Assembly (NCBI GenBank): GCA_959347315.1
Contig: OY365815.1
Span: forward strand, 20,074,803-20,138,802
Source: Bimastos eiseni
Taxonomy: Eukaryota > Annelida > Clitellata > Crassiclitellata > Lumbricidae
Direction of reading: 5' to 3'
Length of the DNA stretch: 64,000 bases
Made by a program: the position numbers and the translations under genes. Shown one piece after another: positions 29,301 to 41,663 of this stretch (positions are counted from its first letter, which is position 1; every line of letters begins with the position of its first letter). A model generated the notes under the pieces. It searched no databases. It was not told where the DNA came from and saw nothing but the letters and a program-made list of their open reading frames with translations.

Positions 29301-32300
29301 GGACATTAATCAAAATACAACAAATACTTGTAGTTCGACACTAACAATAACAATTACATAAAGAGCATCAGAATGCATATTAGCACTTGATACCTAAGGA
29401 GAAACTAGCAGTAAATATGCCATAAGTACTTAACGTGATCACATAAAATCTGTTGGATGACAGTAAATTAGAGTACATCAATGAATTTTGCATGCGTCTG
29501 GGTATGAAACCAGAGAACGCTGGTGCCCTACCAAAATAGTTGATGGTCTCTGTGTCACATAGATATGTCTCTGACATCACAATACCGACAGCATCATCGA
29601 CACTGATCACTGGAAATGGTGATGACCTTGCACGTCTTGCTACGTGACCCTCGTCCACAGAGCCTGCAGACATTTAACATACAAACTGATTCAGATTCAA
29701 GTTTTGCCTTTAACCTATATTTGACAATGGATAACCTCATACTATTAGAACTATTCCTGATGTTGAACAATACTCCAGTGAAGTTTATCAACATTCAGAT
29801 TATTTGACTCCTATTTTATATTAAGGGTAAAGGTTACACGCATGTCCCACGCCACTATAGAATATGCTTTGTAGCAATCTTCTAGACCTTGAGATCTGGT
29901 CTGGTTTTGGCATCATTGGTTGGTGCCATGTACATCAACCAATGGAAGCATTTAAACTTTTCTCTACACCAAAGTGTGTTTAGCAGTTGGTTGAAAAAGG
30001 GATACACATACTTACTCACCTATTAGACACCAGTGAAACCAAGAATACACATACTTACTCACCAATTAGATACCAGTGCAACAAGTCCTTTAGATACCAG
30101 TGCAACAAGTCCTGCAAATTCTAAACAGTTATGGGAAAAGGTAACTTAAAATGTGTTGATAGGTAGCAACTTTCCATTCTTAAGATAAAATATGACAAAT
30201 CAATCAAAGGTCATCTTTCACACCTGATTCCAAAGCTCATATGAGAACAAATGGCAAGAATCAAAGCAAACAAGATGCAATATTTAAAGTCTCCCTAATC
30301 AGAAGCCTCCTCTAATCATTACTAGTTTAACAATAACTTTTACTTATGCAGGCAAGTAAATCTGGTCAGTAAATCTGAATCTGAGGCATTCACAATTGAA
30401 GATAAAGGAATTGCTCAAGGCAACTCAAAGAAACTATCTCTAAGGAGTTTTGAAACCTTACACTCTATCGTACATGCTGTGTATCTTAACTGGTATGCGC
30501 CTTGCAAATCAGATACTATGCCCTGTAAATACAGAAAGCAAAGCCAGATTGTAATAAAATATTAATTGCATATTTCATGCACAACAAATGTCCAAGTATC
30601 TTACTTGTAACTGACTTGCATTCGCTGCTTGACTGATGCAAACTTCTGTGGTGATGATGATGGTGGTTGCCACTGTGTTGATGGTGACGGTTTCCACCGT
30701 TATTTGAACCATAACCCTGGAGATAATTACTGTGGTCTGGGTTATGACTAGATGGCTGATGTGAACAATGTTTTCCATGAGTTCCTACGATCAGGTGATG
30801 TGCATGCTGCTAAATAACATGTGTAACCACAACATGAGAAAGGGTTTTAAGCAAGCACTTTGAACAACTTCAAGTAATAAATCAAATCGAATTAAATTTT
30901 CAAAATATTTGTCACAATTATGCAATCACTCCAGGAATAATGCATCCTATGCAATCATTTCAATTCAGATACAAAACGAAGCACTTTACTATGAATAGGA
31001 CTACTTAGTATGGTCACTGCAAGCTACAATTCTATAAAACATGTCTTATTCAAAGTTATGATTACTTTATCTAAGGCTTTTCTTAGAAATATTAAGACAA
31101 AGAGTACCATATCTGTTCTAGAGTGATGGTTTTCAGCATCACTGTTTTGTCTTAGGCTCTGTTCTGAAGCATAAGTAGCCGGTGTACCCAATGCCTGCAC
31201 TTGTTGGTGGGTTGCCTGAATTTCCAGCTTCTTGTCTTGTATGAGATCTATGGCATGGCCAATCACTGGCCTCACAATTTCCAGGCATTCCTAAAGTACA
31301 ACATCAAATTAAAAAAATGACCATACTGTTAAATTTTAATGAAATTTAGTTTTACTTCACAAATGCATCCGTAATATAAACCTCAACACCACAGAGTAGG
31401 CAATCACGTCAATTCCCTTGATTTCAGTAATTGCTTGTCCAGATAGACACTAGGGTGCAGTCTGCCTAGCGGCTTCTTGTTCCAAGTTAGAAGCACCAGT
31501 GACTAATACCTTGTCCATTACATGTTGGGTAATACATAGTAACATCGTATGCATGGTGGCCGATTGGTTAATGCTCAGTGTGAGCGGGTTCGACCCTCGT
31601 CCGAGGCGTCACTTTGGAGGGACCTTCAGCAAGTCCTTCGCACACAATTTCTCTGCAGTACAACTGCAATTGCGCTGTCATGTGCACGTCTAAGCAAAAA
31701 ATGTTGGAAGGGCGATATAAAATTTTAGAATAAAATAAAAAATTGTGGGCAGATAACATTAATGCACCCTGAAATTCTTGAATTATTATTAGCCTATCAG
31801 TTTCCCAGTGTCATTTAGAAGCACCTATTAAATCACACATTTCCCAGACCTTGTTTTCCTTATTCTCTGAAGCTAAATCCTGAAGGATATTTCTATCTTG
31901 AGTAGATGTAACAACTACCCGTTAAACATACCATTCAAATGCCCAGTCACTACTTATGCTGTCAAGGAACATCAATATGCAATAATTAATTACCACATAA
32001 TTATTATCTACTGGATGACTGTGAATACAGCAAATGTAGATTGTAAAATTATATGAAAAGAAATATACCTGGGATCCCTTCTGACTACCAGGAAGGTTAA
32101 TGATTAGAGTCTTTCTGCGTATGCCACAAGCCGATCTAAACTCAGCCAAATGCACAAACAACCATCATTCCATAAATTAAAACAGCAAGATACAAAACCA
32201 TTTTAACAATTCCAGACTAGTTAAAAATCATGTGTCGGACAATTTAACTAATATAACCCATCTTTTGACTAACTATGTGCCGTGGAAATAATGGTCAAAT

Positions 32301-35300
32301 GAAAATCTCCATAAACTGCAACCAATAATGATCCCAATCAAACTAAGCAGTGCATTGTAAATATGTAACACTGTCTGAAGTAAAATCTCTTCAAAAACTG
32401 ATTATACCTGGATAGCATTGCCATGCTTGTAATCTGCAGAGACTTTGTCGTCATTGCCGTGACCATACCCGGCAGACGCTTTTCCAAAACTGCTTCAGTT
32501 GCCTATCAAAAGAAGCAGAACAGCATACAGTGATTCAAGAGCACATCATCAATGCCGGTCTTTTGGGGGTGGCAAAGTCGGGCGTCAAACGAGTTGGTTA
32601 AATATAGAATTGATATTTTTGCCATTTTCTCAGAGGCACTCTGAAAAACTGCCCTAGGGCACCAAGGAATCCGCCCGAGGGCACCAAGGTGGCAAAAGCA
32701 TCAGCCTGAGGGTGCCAAGGAGGCCAGCACTAGTGCACATTTAGTTAATATGTCATAAAACTACATTTCCAGATCTGTGCATTCATGTTTGTGTATGTTA
32801 GCAGAACCCATTATGCTAAAGACCTTGCTCATTTATGAAGTAGTAATCAGCACTGCTCCCAAGCTCAAACTATAACTAATTTTCGCCATATTCGAACATA
32901 GTCAGTGTGCAAAGAAGCCTGTATCTGATTACATGCATATCATCACATTACAGGAGATCACAAACCTCTGGAGTGACATCCCTAGGTGAACAGCCAGTTC
33001 CGCCTGTTGTTAAGATTAAGTCAAGAGATTTTACATCCACCCATTCCAGTAATTTAGCCTGTAGAAGACAAACATGTTACATTAGAAAAGAAAAATCATA
33101 CAATTAAAACATTGCGAATACAGTTGAATGTTATCTAAAGAACTTCCTCAGGATTGTGAAGCATTCATTTTGATTTGTGTTGTCTAATTTGAATCATAAA
33201 GTATATGTATATATTAAGTTATTAACAAAATGGTTGCAACACCCCAGCCTGTGTTACTGCCTGCTAAGCAACCATCCTGTAGCTTTTTTAAATGTTACTT
33301 CCAATGGATCTGGAAAAGCCCATAACAGCCTGTCAGCCATTAGCCACACCTATCATCTCTTCTGACGCTTGCTTCAAGATGGCAAACTGTTCAAACAATG
33401 GGAAGTTTATTGGTAGCCTATTACACAAAGTTCACATAATCGAACTATGGTACTCGATAAGTGGCTGATTTATTGAACACTCGTATGTAAAACATGATCT
33501 TTGTTTAACCTCCAGTGGTTATCTTGGTTTAGCCTCCAGTGGTGATCTTGACTTCATACACTAGCAGTGTATGGAGTCAAGATGCCAGTTAAAACTTGAC
33601 ATACTATAGAATAAGCAGAAATCAGCTTAAGCTAAAAAAACCAAGCCAATGTATTAGACAATGAAAAAGAATTTCAATACTCATTATATATTTGATCATA
33701 TCTTAAGACTGACAGTGACAATAATATAAATAAATAAGTAAAGATAAGATAAATAAGTACTTAAATAATAATAAATAAACATCTTCAATGAAATGAACTT
33801 ATTGTTAAACTGCAATTCTACTCATAAAGAGAGAAGCATGCAATTTCATTTAAAAGTGAACTAAAGCAGCTTAATGAAAATTCTACTAAGATATAAGGAA
33901 AATTACAACAAATTACCACAAATTAAAGATAATTTTCCTCCTGTTATGTATTGTATAAAACATAACCGGAGGAAAATTATTGTAAACAACGAGTACCGGT
34001 ATACAGTGATTTATGATGCCATAAAGAGGAAGAAGCAATTGAAAAATTAGTAAGCTGTGATGCTCATGCAGGTATCAAATAAACCTTTAAATGCTAGCAG
34101 GACATTGATAATACTAATAATTAGTACCGGTACTTAGTTTTTTTAAACCTTAATCATTTCGAACTCATCAGGCACCACGGCATACAACTCCAATTTTCCA
34201 CTTTCACTAAAAAGAATGACATCACTGAAATAAGGCAACATACAAAACATAAAGGAAAGTTTCCCATGATTCAATCGAACTCTGATTTCTATCCGATATC
34301 TGTTTGTGGTCAACGAGAGATTTTATGCAGTCCCTTAGACATCAATAGTACTGTGTCTTTTCTGCACCCAGTTCTAATCTGGTAGACTTCAAATGCTTTT
34401 GCTTTAAGTATCATGTTAGAGTCTGAAGGCAGAGTTCTAGAGGTGCTGCATTACATACTTCACAGGTAGATTCAAATCTCAGCAAATTTCAACATCAACA
34501 CAGTCATTATACAGGAAAATTAAACTCTGTTTTTCTGATCATTGACTCTAGCAGGTTCATGAGCAGTTTCCACAGCACTCATTTTCATCAATAGCTCTCT
34601 TGTCCCTGTTAATAGTTTGATAATTGACTGTTATTTTGCCAATGGCATATATGTATTTACATTTTATAAATATGGTGCCAAATTATCAAACTTCACGCTG
34701 CACCAGTTTTATGTACATTAATAATTATAGAATAAAATACTTAAAGAAACAATCAAGCCATTTGAAAAGACTGAAATTGCTACAGGCACTACATTTGGCC
34801 TTGAGGATGAAGCCAAAAGTGGAGCCTGAGGTCATGCCTCAAGGTCTAACAATACAGCATTTAATACCATAATCACGAGAGTGGTAAAAAACGACTTGTT
34901 GTCAAAGTGTTAATACAAAATATTGCAATCTCAGTCATCTATCAGATCAGGTTGAGCTAGATGTTTGAACATAATTAATTCCTACATGAATCCAGCCTCA
35001 ATCAGTCTACGTAAGTTGGCTCCACTCTTGTCTTCAGCTTCTTCTGATGAGCAAGTGTCGCTCACTGTACACATAATAAAAAACACAGATGTTTTGTTAA
35101 TAATATTGGAGCATTCGAAGTTGTGTGCACTCTGAAAAAAACATGATATAAATACATTGATTCAACTACAATTTGTTACTGGACTGGCCATTGCCTATTA
35201 TATTTACCTTTGTACGTTTACTACTTCTCATTGAGTGGCAAAGTCTTTAACATCAATTTGTAGTTGCATCATCAAGAACTTCCAAAACATCAAAAATGTT

Positions 35301-36491
35301 AGAACTGGTATGCAGAAAGTTTACACCTGGCAAATAGATATGTACTAGGCACATTTGAAAAAGCAAAGCCGAGATTAATAATTGTCATGGATAAAGAACA
35401 AGAGGTTATACTTGAGTTTAGAATGCACAATGCTGCTCATACATTGTAACTTTGTACAAACACTTAAAATGGTAGAGGTTTACATAAATCTGGTGATGAC
35501 CATGACAGTAATAAAAAACAATGGCCATCCCCAATAGATGACCTCCCACAGTCCCAGTCTAGCACTTCTGCTCAAGTAAATAATGCTACACAAACAGAAC
35601 AGTTAAGGTGAAATTAAACTTTTATTATGATGCAAAAGTTACCAAGCATATATTGCACCACTACTTCTTGGTAAATGACTAACAAGATGTAAGTTCTCAA
35701 GTGTTTTGGTTCTACATGGTGTAATTTGATGTTTCCAGTCACTGCATGGTGAAAGGACTTTACGATATAATTAATTAACTTCAATAACTTTGTTACTCAG
35801 TACTTACTGACTTAATTGAGCAGAAATAGCATTACTTGCTACTTACTGGAGGTGGCTGAGCCCTCTATTCAACAAACTATTAAAATTGGGATTTCAACTT
35901 TCATGTAGTGTTTAGTATTTTCTGCGCTTCTGCAGTGGCAAAAGGTCTTCACTCGCGAAATTGTTACGAATTTGATCGTAGAAGTAAAATTTTCGTTCGT
36001 ATTGCGGCCAAATTTTCGGCCGCAGAAGATTTGTCCATTCTTTCAGCATAGTCCCGATCGCCACCAGACTTATGTAAACCACTACCCTTAAACACATATT
36101 CAGTAGCCATTCCAAACTGATTTCGGTCGTATCCCCGAAAACGACGCTAGATTGATGAAAGGAACCTGCTTAAATGGAAGCTGGATCGATGAAAAGAATT
36201 CATGCAGAAGCTGTATCGATGAATGAATCACGCTGTTTTGAAGCAGTTCAACTTCTTTCAATAGTACATTGCTGTTTTGGGGGAATCGGGCGTTTTGGCC
36301 TTATCCGCGTTTTCGGAGATTCGGGCTTCGATGATTCGGGCTGATCCCTATAATATGTCACATCCCAATCTCGCACGCAACTGTAAGAAGACCAGATGCA
36401 TCCTCACACCGGGTTAAGCTTCAGTTAATTACAGACTGAGTCAGATGGATAATATTTAAACGGTCTTACCGGTTAAGATTCCGATTTTCAT
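23395..36491 (-). CDS. GPHN: Gephyrin (MogA-MoeA fusion), 18 coding exons, complete (699 aa)
   Basis: Exons in order: 36470-36491, 34986-35064, 34149-34206, 32966-33058, 32408-32502, 32069-32135, 31108-31290, 30605-30809, 29532-29663, 29184-29276, 28513-28568, 27514-27692, 26856-27009, 26141-26262, 25519-25606, 24884-24957, 24183-24351 and 23395-23625. All phases join (2100 nt). The G domain opens MKIGILTVSDTC and holds [18 protein letters not shown] and [18 protein letters not shown] His/Ser-rich linker follows (with NHHHHHHRS). The E domain holds [75 protein letters not shown] and [11 protein letters not shown], then ends LIIGSV. The protein adenylylates molybdopterin (G domain) and inserts molybdate (E domain); in vertebrates it also clusters glycine and GABA-A receptors. 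The Asp of GEKD is retained, so catalysis looks intact. The receptor pocket is altered (see findings). Confidence 0.97.
24520..24730 (+). repeat. tRNA-derived SINE
   Basis: An A-box-like TTGTGCTGGACTTGCAACC is followed about 25 nt later by the B box GGTTCAAACCC (24587-24597), the layout of a tRNA-derived polymerase III promoter, then an unrelated body. It lies in a gephyrin intron. It is not a tRNA gene, because no complete cloverleaf with acceptor-stem pairing was found. Edges are approximate. Confidence 0.6.
28910..29088. mobile_element. hAT-type MITE, family B (179 bp)
   Basis: Begins CAGGGCCGTACCGAGC and ends CTTCGGTACGACCCTG, terminal inverted repeats of about 15 bp. It is flanked by perfect 8-bp duplications, ttgtctat, at 28902-28909 and 29089-29096. 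The interior carries a short tandem motif (attgcgccctgtgc twice). It is non-coding and lies in a gephyrin intron. Confidence 0.92.
30007..30115 (+). repeat. Nested short tandem duplications
   Basis: A ~40-bp segment (atacacatacttactcacc, then attagataccagtg) occurs twice, and its last 24 bp (ttagataccagtgcaacaag plus tcct) is duplicated again. It lies in a gephyrin intron. Confidence 0.7.
31550..31740 (+). repeat. tRNA-derived SINE copy, plus orientation
   Basis: A-box-like TGGCCGATTGGTTAATGC is followed by the B box GGTTCGACCC (31587-31596), then CTCGTCCGAGG, GCAAGTCCTTCGCACAC and a tail GGGCGATATAAAATTTTAG. It shares the B-box block and body with the minus-strand copy at about 4090-4300, which defines a family. 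It lies in a gephyrin intron. Confidence 0.65.
33545..33583. repeat. 18-bp hairpin with 3-nt loop
   Basis: Arms at 33545-33562 and 33566-33583 pair at 17 of 18 positions, around the loop agc. It lies in gephyrin intron 3. Just upstream, cctccagtggt-atcttg occurs twice. Confidence 0.7.
33929..33980. repeat. 21-bp hairpin with 10-nt loop
   Basis: Arms at 33929-33949 and 33960-33980 are complementary at 20 of 21 positions. The loop is attgtataaa. The size resembles a short precursor-miRNA stem, but a tiny foldback element is equally possible. It lies in gephyrin intron 3. Confidence 0.7.
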
Positions 36492-37220
36492 AATAAGCGA
36501 ACTAGAAATTTCTTTTACAATAATAAATTTCCGAAACCTCTGCAACACAAAGAACAGTGTCAATGTTCACTCAAAATTTATCCCAGGTCTAGACTAGAGA
36601 ATCCTTGGTCCCTTGTGTTTATTATAACTCGCTTCTACGGTCTACCATAGAATTATACTGCATCGTTTCTGACTTTCTGCTTAGTACTCGATCAGTAAAC
36701 CCTAGGCCTACTTTACACATGAACCAGAGCGATGAGAATTCAGGTTTTAAGTGTCCCCACTTGTTAAACCAGTTCTAAAAGGCCTTGACGATCAGAAATC
36801 GTATTTTGATAATTTATGCGATCATACAGAGAGTGAACCAGATAAACTGACTTTGAGAAGTATTCAGGGAAAGGCGATCAGAACTCAGACATCCCGAAGT
36901 GAAGACATAAAGTGAGAGATGAAATAATCCAGACTTATAGCAACTGGGACGATGTGGAACCAGGCCTGTAGTCAGAGGCAAAGTCAAGACGAGGCAAAAC
37001 CTCATCCAGACCTGCCCTCAGTGCCCTGTCGTCCTCTCCGCTTCTTTGTCCTTACCTCCCATCCCTTTCTGTCCCATCACCGTTCCGTTCTCACCATATT
37101 CCTGCTTCTCAATCCCTCGAGCCTAGCTCCCACAAGCCAGAGGTTGAAGTCCGGTTGTTTATGGGAGTGATTTGAATGGAGCGAAGGTGAATTGGGATGG
37201 ATGTTCATGTAAATCTAGGC

Positions 37221-37727
37221 CTATATGTCAGGTAACTTCACCTTGCAGTTTCACGCTAAACCAGGGCCGTCCATTTAACGAGTATGCATGCAATCATACC
37301 GAATTTGCAGATTGCTATAGAGATCTAGCAGCTGGGTCTGCGGTCGTCGATTGAGTGGTCAGTTAATGTGACAGTTATGGAACAATGAATTATTGAAAGC
37401 GTCTCTCTCTCAATGGGCGCACTGTAATAAATTATGAGGTGAAGACTTAGTCCATTTGCATTTCAATAATAATATGGGTCGCAACGAACAGATATAGACC
37501 TACACATACAGACAAAAACACCAACTGAAAGAGAGGCAGTGTTTCAATAGTTTATTGTTCCATAACAGTCACATTAACTGACCACGCAATCGACGACCAC
37601 AGAGCCACAGAGCCACGAGACCAAGCTGCCAGACGTCTATAGCAATCTGCAAATTCGATGATTGACATGCGTACTCATTAAATGGGCGGCCCTGGTTTAG
37701 CGTGAAACTGTAAGTTGTCATATATAC
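37221..37727. repeat. Large imperfect inverted repeat, arms of about 180 bp
   Basis: The left arm (~37221-37399) and right arm (~37542-37727) are reverse complements with a few small indels. Shared blocks include cagtttcacgctaaaccagg, tctgcagattgctatag-like and ttccataactgtcacattaa-type stretches. The spacer is about 140 bp. Each arm contains a CAGGGCCG motif like the ends of the family B MITE, but the homology continues outside it, so this is an inverted duplication or foldback element and not a simple MITE. Confidence 0.8.
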
Positions 37728-40700
37728 TCCTTTAACTTCATTTCTTTCCTTCTGCTTCTTGACCTACTTATAGATGAATGTTTGGCTACTAAAGAGTATC
37801 TATTGAATTTTCATTACACACCTTATGGCGCGATTGGTGCTAGTACCATGTGTAATTAAGATCCAGAAAATGGGTGTCTAATTTACCGAATTTTATCCAT
37901 TTTGGGTATCACTTGCTATACCTGTTTCCTTTAACGATAAACGTAGGTAATAAGCGCCCTTGTAACGGCATGGCTGCATATGTTACGGCGCTTTAGAAAT
38001 CGTCCGTTTAATGATAATACATGCCTGAATAAATGTAGACCATGTTGACTCAGCTGAATCTCGGAGAAATTGGGCTCTTCTGGCCGTTCAACTGGCTTGA
38101 TAGCCGTGGGTATATCTCTAAATAAATTGTCTAATCTGTATCAATGCATACCTAAATCCTTCAACAATAGGCTACATTATTGGTTTTCCAGTCACTTTTA
38201 GTACACACTCATTGTTAAAGAGTTAAAGTAAAGACTATGGAGTAACAGAGCTGTGTACACTAAACCTTCTAAATGTTTGAGCATAGATGCTACAAAATCC
38301 CAATTACAAGCAAATAAAATTTAATTGAACATTGAATGCAATAACCAAAATGACATATATATTTAATACATACTGATCTCAAATATTACAGATTGTAATA
38401 TAATGTTTTATATGTACATATAACTATATATGGCAGTAATTCAAATTACTACAGTATAAATTAACCTTCTGTGCACAAGAATATACACTCTATAATAAAT
38501 TAAATAAATCTGTAACGTCTCTTATCATTGTTAAAAAAGTGACAAAAGATAAAAAATTGATTAAAAAATTACTGAGGAATCATAGAATAAAAATGATATA
38601 AGACAGTTACATAGGTGGTAATGACTGCTTTGATTGGTGTGGTTTTGGGTTTAACGTAACCCAACAGAACAGACAGTAGCCATTCAAACTCAAAACGACA
38701 ACAGGTCAAAATGGCAACACGACAACTGATGACCACAGAAGGGCAACACGACCAGATACTAAGCTTGAACCCACTTTCAATAATCTCAAATCAAGGTTTT
38801 ACTAAGCAAATAAACAGCAAGTAAACCTTAATACAAAAATGAAGACAAACAAATCCATCATCATCAATAAAAAATGTAACAGGACAAAATTGGATTGGTC
38901 AGAAGAAAAGTCATGCCACTGAATCCTAGAATTGATTTGAAGCTACAGAATGACCTTGCCATTCTAAGTTAGTTTCCAATATCGAATATTTGAACACCAC
39001 AAAGAGGTGAAAAAATTTCACACACTAATAGTAAACAGTTAACAATATCGACATGTGATAACTTTACTGGCTGGCCAGGCAAAGACATAAAGTTAACATC
39101 CCAGAAACACTGAAAATGAAATCAACATTGCATATTTAGCAGACCAGTTAACACAGTCACTTTTTTGGGCTGCCCTTTCATGCTTTCATGTACATTCGTC
39201 CAAACGAAGGCAGTCTAAAACAAACCTGTTCGACATTCTGCCTTAACTTACAGATTACCTACACGTATACAAAAAACGAGGGAAGCATAGTCCAAAGCAA
39301 TGACTATACAAAAATCATGACTAATGAAGCATCAATAAAATGGTCTCTAAGGCAAGTAGTGGTGTTACTTCAAGCATCCATCTGCACAGTTTCAATCGAC
39401 TGACCATTGTCTATATAACAAACACTGGGTCCACTAACAATATTAGGGGCCCTGGATTATGAGATACTCGTACAAACACAAATATATAGGCACTTGAGAG
39501 TCTTTTGGAAGGTACACGAACAGCAGGATGAACAAACATGAAGCACGGTAGCTAGATTTCTCATCTGCACATCAAAATGCAAGGATCAGAGTTTGTTACA
39601 ATAAATGTCGCAATTATGGAAAATCTTGAAACAACATATAAATCACATTTGATGGGCACGTTCAAGGTCATGCCTGTTACAAGTTGAAGAACAAGGTAAA
39701 ATCATCTAACATCATTCTTATATGAATATGAAAGTGAATATCTCACTTTTAACATGAAAGTACAGAATGGTTTCATGAAAAATAGAGTTAATTGGAAACA
39801 TAAAATGTCACATAATAAGTGCAGACATTAAATAACAATTAACACTAATCATATTCCAAAATCTAAACTAACCATAAAACCAACCGAAAACAGTATTTAA
39901 GAGAACGTTTTCTGGAATAGAAATTGATATTGGAATCGCAATGCTTACACAATTAGTAAACGCATAGCAAAGCTTGTGGGGAAATTAAATATTGCTGTTT
40001 CTTTTGATACTAACTCTTAGTTAAGGAGACCTGCAAACTAAAGAAAATGGGTTTGCCCACAGCACTACGATCTGTGCTGCACTTCAGATAAGAATCTGAA
40101 ATCATTTATGTATAGCTTGCCTGAGTTTGGCATTATAAAAATTAAACGTTAGAAAACACAAAACAATATTAGTCAACCGGGCAATAAGACAAATGCAGAA
40201 GCAGCTGTTTTAAATAATGAAAAGCAGATGCTAATTCTGAGAATTAAGGAATAATAAAAAAAAGTTTATAGAGTTAAACAAAATTTCAAGCACCTCTTGA
40301 TGAGCCTCTCTCACAAATTTGAAATTACAAATATAAATTAAATTTAACATACTTTATGCAGTTCCAGATTAACTACTATGCTAAATGCATGTAGTTGTGT
40401 GACTGCTTAGTTCATTCTGTTGATAAAAATGCAATTTTATTTAATCACTACTACTACTAATAAATTTAATGATAATAAAAATAATAATAATACTGCACAG
40501 AAAATTAATATCCAGGTCATGACAGAAATTGAGTTCACGTTAAACACAACAATCGTAATGTGTTTCCTGAGAATTTGCATATATGCAAACCAAATAAATC
40601 TTAAAACCAATCAATCTAATAAAATCAACTATCATTTATCTCATTACTAAGTAATAATACAGATGTTCATTGAAAATGTTCATGAAATGCAGAGGCAGTG

Positions 40701-41364
40701 CAAGGCCTTGATTACAGTTCTTTCACTGTACATTGTGTACAACTGACCGTAACATTCTTTTATTATGCACAAGAAAAATAATTATGTTTTCTGCTTTACA
40801 CCTTTTAAATTTCATATGATTAAAACCAATAAACACAAAAACATTATGCAGAAACAGCACAAGATAGGAGGGCACTTAGGTAGTCATACGTGTTACTTGT
40901 TCAAGAAATTGATGCAAGACAATTACATGTGCAAATTTCCTTGTACAACAATGATAAACTTTCCAGATCTTGACTCCAATAGGTATTGCTCTATTTCACT
41001 GTTGCCAACATTGACAATGCGGCATCCATATCTTAACCATTGCTATGTAACGGAAACCTCAGGAAACCTATTATAATCCTGACTTGAATTATGCATATGT
41101 CATGAAATACAAACACATATAGGTGTGCAACTCATAAAAGTTTCTGACACAGATATTTAGATATGCAGTTTCAGAATATCTTATTAAGGCATCAAATTAT
41201 GCTGTTGATGTAGGCACTCAAAGGACTCACTCCTGCAAGCAACTGATTTGCAATCCTGCTAAGTGCACCAACCACACATTGTCATTGGACATCAAGACCT
41301 AAATGCTATTAAATGGCTAAGAGGATAAAATATTAGAAAGATTAAAAATATACGAAATAAATAA

Positions 41365-41370
41365 TTTATT
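41365..41370 (-). terminator. Candidate poly(A) signal of the giant gene
   Basis: AATAAA on the minus strand, 294 nt downstream of the stop codon. Other AT-rich candidates exist farther left, so the 3' end is uncertain. Confidence 0.35.
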
Positions 41371-41663
41371 AATCATAATAATGCACTGTAGATGTTCAAT
41401 ACATGAATTCTCCATTTTTCAGTGACATATTATGTTCAATGCAGTATTAATCCACCTATCGTTATGCACGTACTCATAACTACGTAAACAGTCAGAAGCC
41501 GAATAAGAAATATCCAACAAATGCAATTACAGGCCCGTTTCATGAAGCATATAATCAACACAACTCATGAAGCACTACAGCCCTCGAAAGCATCCATCTG
41601 TATGCTGGACATTACAGATACACTCAGATATGTAAAAGTTAACAAAGAAGTCTTTTTTTTTCT

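Larger units (their letters stand above)
36492..41663. other. Spacer between gephyrin and the giant gene
   Basis: This 5.2 kb separates the gephyrin start codon from the stop of the giant gene, both on the minus strand. It must hold the gephyrin promoter (right after 36491) and the 3'UTR of the giant gene (left of 41664). The only structured item seen is the large inverted repeat at 37221-37727. About 38200-41600 is AT-rich and shows no credible coding region on either strand. Confidence 0.5.

Noticed and set aside
31550..31630. Possible tRNA gene
   Set aside because: A/B-box-like motifs are present but no complete cloverleaf or acceptor-stem pairing; a sister copy elsewhere shows it is a SINE.
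35912..36115. Small minus-strand frame (about 61 aa from ATG) with a hydrophobic segment in gephyrin intron 1
   Set aside because: A second overlapping frame starting MATEYVF is also open for 48 codons, neither is recognised, and gephyrin exon 1 lies upstream with perfect splice sites. There is no support beyond length.
37172..37354. Short plus-strand frame beside the inverted repeat
   Set aside because: It runs into the palindromic arm and lacks any domain or context.
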